Positions 60,524 to 64,000 of a stretch of DNA of 64,000 nt are shown here, in pieces (positions within the stretch are counted from its first letter, which is position 1; the number at the start of each line of letters is the position of its first letter). The DNA lies in contig NZ_JAASAE010000004.1 of the NCBI RefSeq assembly GCF_012726205.1, forward strand, positions 186,001 through 250,000, read 5' to 3'. The position numbers were made by a program, and so were the translations under genes. The notes under the pieces were generated by a model. That model was not told where the DNA came from, did not search any database, and saw only the letters and a program-made list of their open reading frames with translations. This stretch comes from Rhodococcus sp. HNM0569 (GTDB lineage Bacteria; Actinomycetota; Actinomycetes; Mycobacteriales; Mycobacteriaceae).

Positions 60524-60688
60524 CGCAGGTCGCCGGGGCGTCGCGCACCTGATCGCGCGTGCGCCCCGGCGTCCGTCACGGGTCGGCCCCACGGGGCCGG
60601 CGACACACATTTCGAAGAAATCCGGCCGACGTCCGAACCCAGGACCGGCCGAAGCCCGAACCACGAGCAACGAGCGGGGAAGAGTCCT

Positions 60689-62791
60689 GTGGCACAGGAA
60701 GTGCTGACCGACCTGAACAAGGTCCGCAACATCGGCATCATGGCGCACATCGATGCCGGCAAGACCACCACCACCGAGCGCATCCTGTACTACACCGGTG
60801 TCAATTACAAGATCGGTGAGACGCACGATGGCGCCTCGACCACCGACTGGATGGAACAGGAGAAGGAGCGCGGCATCACGATCACGTCCGCCGCGGTCAC
60901 CTGCTTCTGGAACAACAACCAGATCAACATCATCGACACCCCTGGCCACGTCGACTTCACCGTCGAGGTCGAGCGCTCGCTGCGCGTGCTCGACGGCGCC
61001 GTTGCCGTGTTCGACGGCAAAGAGGGCGTCGAGCCCCAGTCCGAGCAGGTCTGGCGACAGGCTGCCAAGTACGACGTTCCGCGCATCTGTTTCGTCAACA
61101 AGATGGACAAGATGGGCGCGGACTTCTACTTCACCGTGCAGACCATCATCGACCGCCTCGGCGCGAAGCCGCTGGTCCTGCAGCTCCCGATCGGTGCCGA
61201 GGATGCCTTCGACGGCGTCGTCGACCTGGTCGAGATGAAGGCGATCACCTGGCGCGGCACCGTCGCGATCGGCGCCGAGCCGACCATCGAGGAGATCCCC
61301 GCCGATCTCGCCGACAAGGCCGCCGAGTACCGCGAGAAGCTGCTCGAGACCGTCGCCGAGTCCGACGAAGCGCTCATGGAGAAGTACTTCGCAGGCGAAG
61401 AGCTCACGGTCGACGAGATCAAGGGCGCGATTCGCAAGATGACCGTCAACTCCGAGCTCTACCCGGTGCTCTGCGGCTCCGCATTCAAGAACAAGGGCGT
61501 CCAGCCCATGCTCGACGCGGTCATCGACTACCTGCCGACCCCGCTCGACATCGGCAACGTCCTCGGCCACGCCGTGGGCAACGAAGAAGACGAGATGTCG
61601 CGTCGCCCCTCGAAGGACGAGCCCTTCTCGGCGCTCGCCTTCAAGATCGCCGCACACCCCTTCTTCGGCAAGCTCACCTTCGTCCGTGTCTACTCGGGCC
61701 GTGTCGAGCCGGGCGCCCAGGTGCTCAACGCCACGAAGGGCAAGAAGGAACGCATCGGCAAGCTCTTCCAGATGCACGCCAACAAGGAGAACCCGGTCGA
61801 CGAGGCCGTCGCGGGCCACATCTACGCGATGATCGGCCTGAAGGACACCACGACCGGTGACACCCTGTGCGAGCAGGCGAACCCCATCGTCCTCGAGTCG
61901 ATGTCGTTCCCGGACCCGGTCATCCAGGTCTCCATCGAGCCCAAGACCAAGTCCGACCAGGAAAAGCTGGGCATCGCGATCCAGAAGCTCGCCGAAGAGG
62001 ATCCGACCTTCTCGGTCGAGCTCGACGACGAGACCGGCCAGACCGTCATCGGCGGTATGGGCGAGCTCCACCTCGACATCCTGGTCGATCGCATGAAGCG
62101 TGAGTTCAAGGTCGAGGCCAACGTCGGCAAGCCGCAGGTCGCGTACCGCGAGACCATCACGCGTCCGGTCGAGAAGCTCGAGTTCACCCACAAGAAGCAG
62201 ACGGGTGGCTCCGGCCAGTTCGCGAAGGTCATCATCGCCCTCGCACCGTTCGTCGGCGAGGACGGCGCGACCTACGAGTTCGAGAACAAGGTCACCGGTG
62301 GCCGTGTGCCCCGCGAGTACATCCCGTCGGTCGACGCGGGTGCGCAGGACGCGATGCAGTACGGCGTGCTCGCCGGCTACCCGCTGGTGAACATGAAGGT
62401 CACGCTGCTCGACGGCGCATACCACGACGTCGACTCTTCGGAGATGGCCTTCAAGATCGCCGGTTCGCAGGCGCTCAAGGAAGCTGCCCGCAAGGCTGGT
62501 CCGGTCATTCTCGAGCCGCTCATGGCTGTCGAGGTCACGACGCCCGAGGACTACATGGGTGAAGTGATCGGCGACCTCAACTCCCGCCGTGGTCAGATCC
62601 AGGCCATGGAGGAACGCAGTGGTGCCCGTGTCGTGAAGGCGCTGGTTCCGCTCTCGGAGATGTTCGGTTACATCGGTGACCTGCGGTCGAAGACCCAGGG
62701 CCGCGCGAACTTCTCCATGGTGTTCGATTCCTACGCAGAGGTTCCCTCGAACGTCTCGAAGGAAATCATCGCCAAGGCGACCGGAGAATAG
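60689..62791 (+). CDS. fusA: Elongation factor G
   Basis: The 700-residue translocase GTPase starts at GTG 60689. G motifs: [36 protein letters not shown] and [10 protein letters not shown]; domains II-V follow to the C-terminus ([20 protein letters not shown]). It drives tRNA-mRNA translocation and ribosome recycling. GGGGAAGAG precedes the start. The normal operon order rpsL-rpsG-fusA-tuf is kept. Confidence 0.99.
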   Translation: MAQEVLTDLNKVRNIGIMAHIDAGKTTTTERILYYTGVNYKIGETHDGASTTDWMEQEKERGITITSAAVTCFWNNNQINIIDTPGHVDFTVEVERSLRVLDGAVAVFDGKEGVEPQSEQVWRQAAKYDVPRICFVNKMDKMGADFYFTVQTIIDRLGAKPLVLQLPIGAEDAFDGVVDLVEMKAITWRGTVAIGAEPTIEEIPADLADKAAEYREKLLETVAESDEALMEKYFAGEELTVDEIKGAIRKMTVNSELYPVLCGSAFKNKGVQPMLDAVIDYLPTPLDIGNVLGHAVGNEEDEMSRRPSKDEPFSALAFKIAAHPFFGKLTFVRVYSGRVEPGAQVLNATKGKKERIGKLFQMHANKENPVDEAVAGHIYAMIGLKDTTTGDTLCEQANPIVLESMSFPDPVIQVSIEPKTKSDQEKLGIAIQKLAEEDPTFSVELDDETGQTVIGGMGELHLDILVDRMKREFKVEANVGKPQVAYRETITRPVEKLEFTHKKQTGGSGQFAKVIIALAPFVGEDGATYEFENKVTGGRVPREYIPSVDAGAQDAMQYGVLAGYPLVNMKVTLLDGAYHDVDSSEMAFKIAGSQALKEAARKAGPVILEPLMAVEVTTPEDYMGEVIGDLNSRRGQIQAMEERSGARVVKALVPLSEMFGYIGDLRSKTQGRANFSMVFDSYAEVPSNVSKEIIAKATGE

Positions 62792-62886
62792 TCTCGGGGT
62801 TCTCCCGAGCCGGCGTCTGCACGACAAAGTAAAACAACCGCACTGCTGCATACCGCAAGCAACAATCAGTCCAGGAGGACACAAAA

Positions 62887-64000
<1,114 letters not shown>

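Noticed and set aside
60026-62884. Long open frame opposite rpsG and fusA
   Set aside because: Antisense shadow of highly expressed, codon-biased genes; no independent ribosome binding site or motif.

Overview
The window is high-GC DNA (strong G/C preference at third codon positions in nearly every gene) with GTG/TTG starts, ATGA/GTGA gene overlaps, ergothioneine genes, LpqN-like and DUF3558 proteins, an EspC/WXG-type pair and the gene neighbourhood acyl-AMP ligase-pth-rplY ... prs-glmU-tRNA-Gln-TetR-mfd-mazG. This points to a mycolic-acid actinobacterium, most likely Rhodococcus or a close relative in the Nocardiaceae. No rRNA, CRISPR array, transposase, integrase or phage gene was recognised.

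Layout. 1-12.3 kb is accessory: a probable gamma-butyrolactone synthase (AfsA-like) coupled to a HAD phosphatase, an MFS exporter with a divergent GntR regulator, a run of small orphan proteins (one frameshifted, several with long hairpins or duplications in or beside them) and an orphan SEDS (FtsW/RodA-type) glycan polymerase. 12.4-22.3 kb is mostly housekeeping: a cysteine-containing leader peptide ahead of a shortened luciferase-like protein and tRNA-Cys, an M19 dipeptidase, a SulP transporter fused to a beta-carbonic anhydrase, release factor 3, an acyl-AMP ligase, pth and rplY. 22.4-45.2 kb interrupts the gene order known from mycobacteria: a KstD-type flavoprotein, an EgtE-like PLP enzyme, egtABCD, a PQQ-type sugar dehydrogenase homologue, a cyclase-family hydrolase, an alanine:Na+ symporter, then a compact operon (38.9-36.2 kb) that looks like a type VII secretion substrate pair with candidate membrane immunity proteins, bordered by three copies of a 63-bp stem-loop element; then a helical-repeat protein divergent from an AAA+ ATPase, and a TetR/RidA/PhyH group. 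45.3-54.2 kb resumes the conserved block (prs, glmU, tRNA-Gln, TetR, mfd, mazG). 54.3-59.3 kb holds a mycothiol-dependent isomerase-type protein, two acyl-CoA dehydrogenases with a TetR regulator and two DUF3558 lipoproteins. 59.4-64 kb is the str operon rpsL-rpsG-fusA-tuf, cut by the window end.

How parts work together. egtA-egtD form a translationally coupled pathway from glutamate, cysteine and histidine towards ergothioneine, with an EgtE-like lyase on the other side of the divergent promoter region. The AfsA/HAD pair could make and dephosphorylate a butanolide signal. The EspC-like/WXG/4-TM/LpqN-like operon is the best candidate here for a poorly described system: four genes with overlapping stop and start codons, a glycine-zipper C-terminus in the secreted candidate, and two paralogous 4-TM proteins with a PH-like cytosolic domain. 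All functional statements are read from sequence and memory of families; no database search was run.
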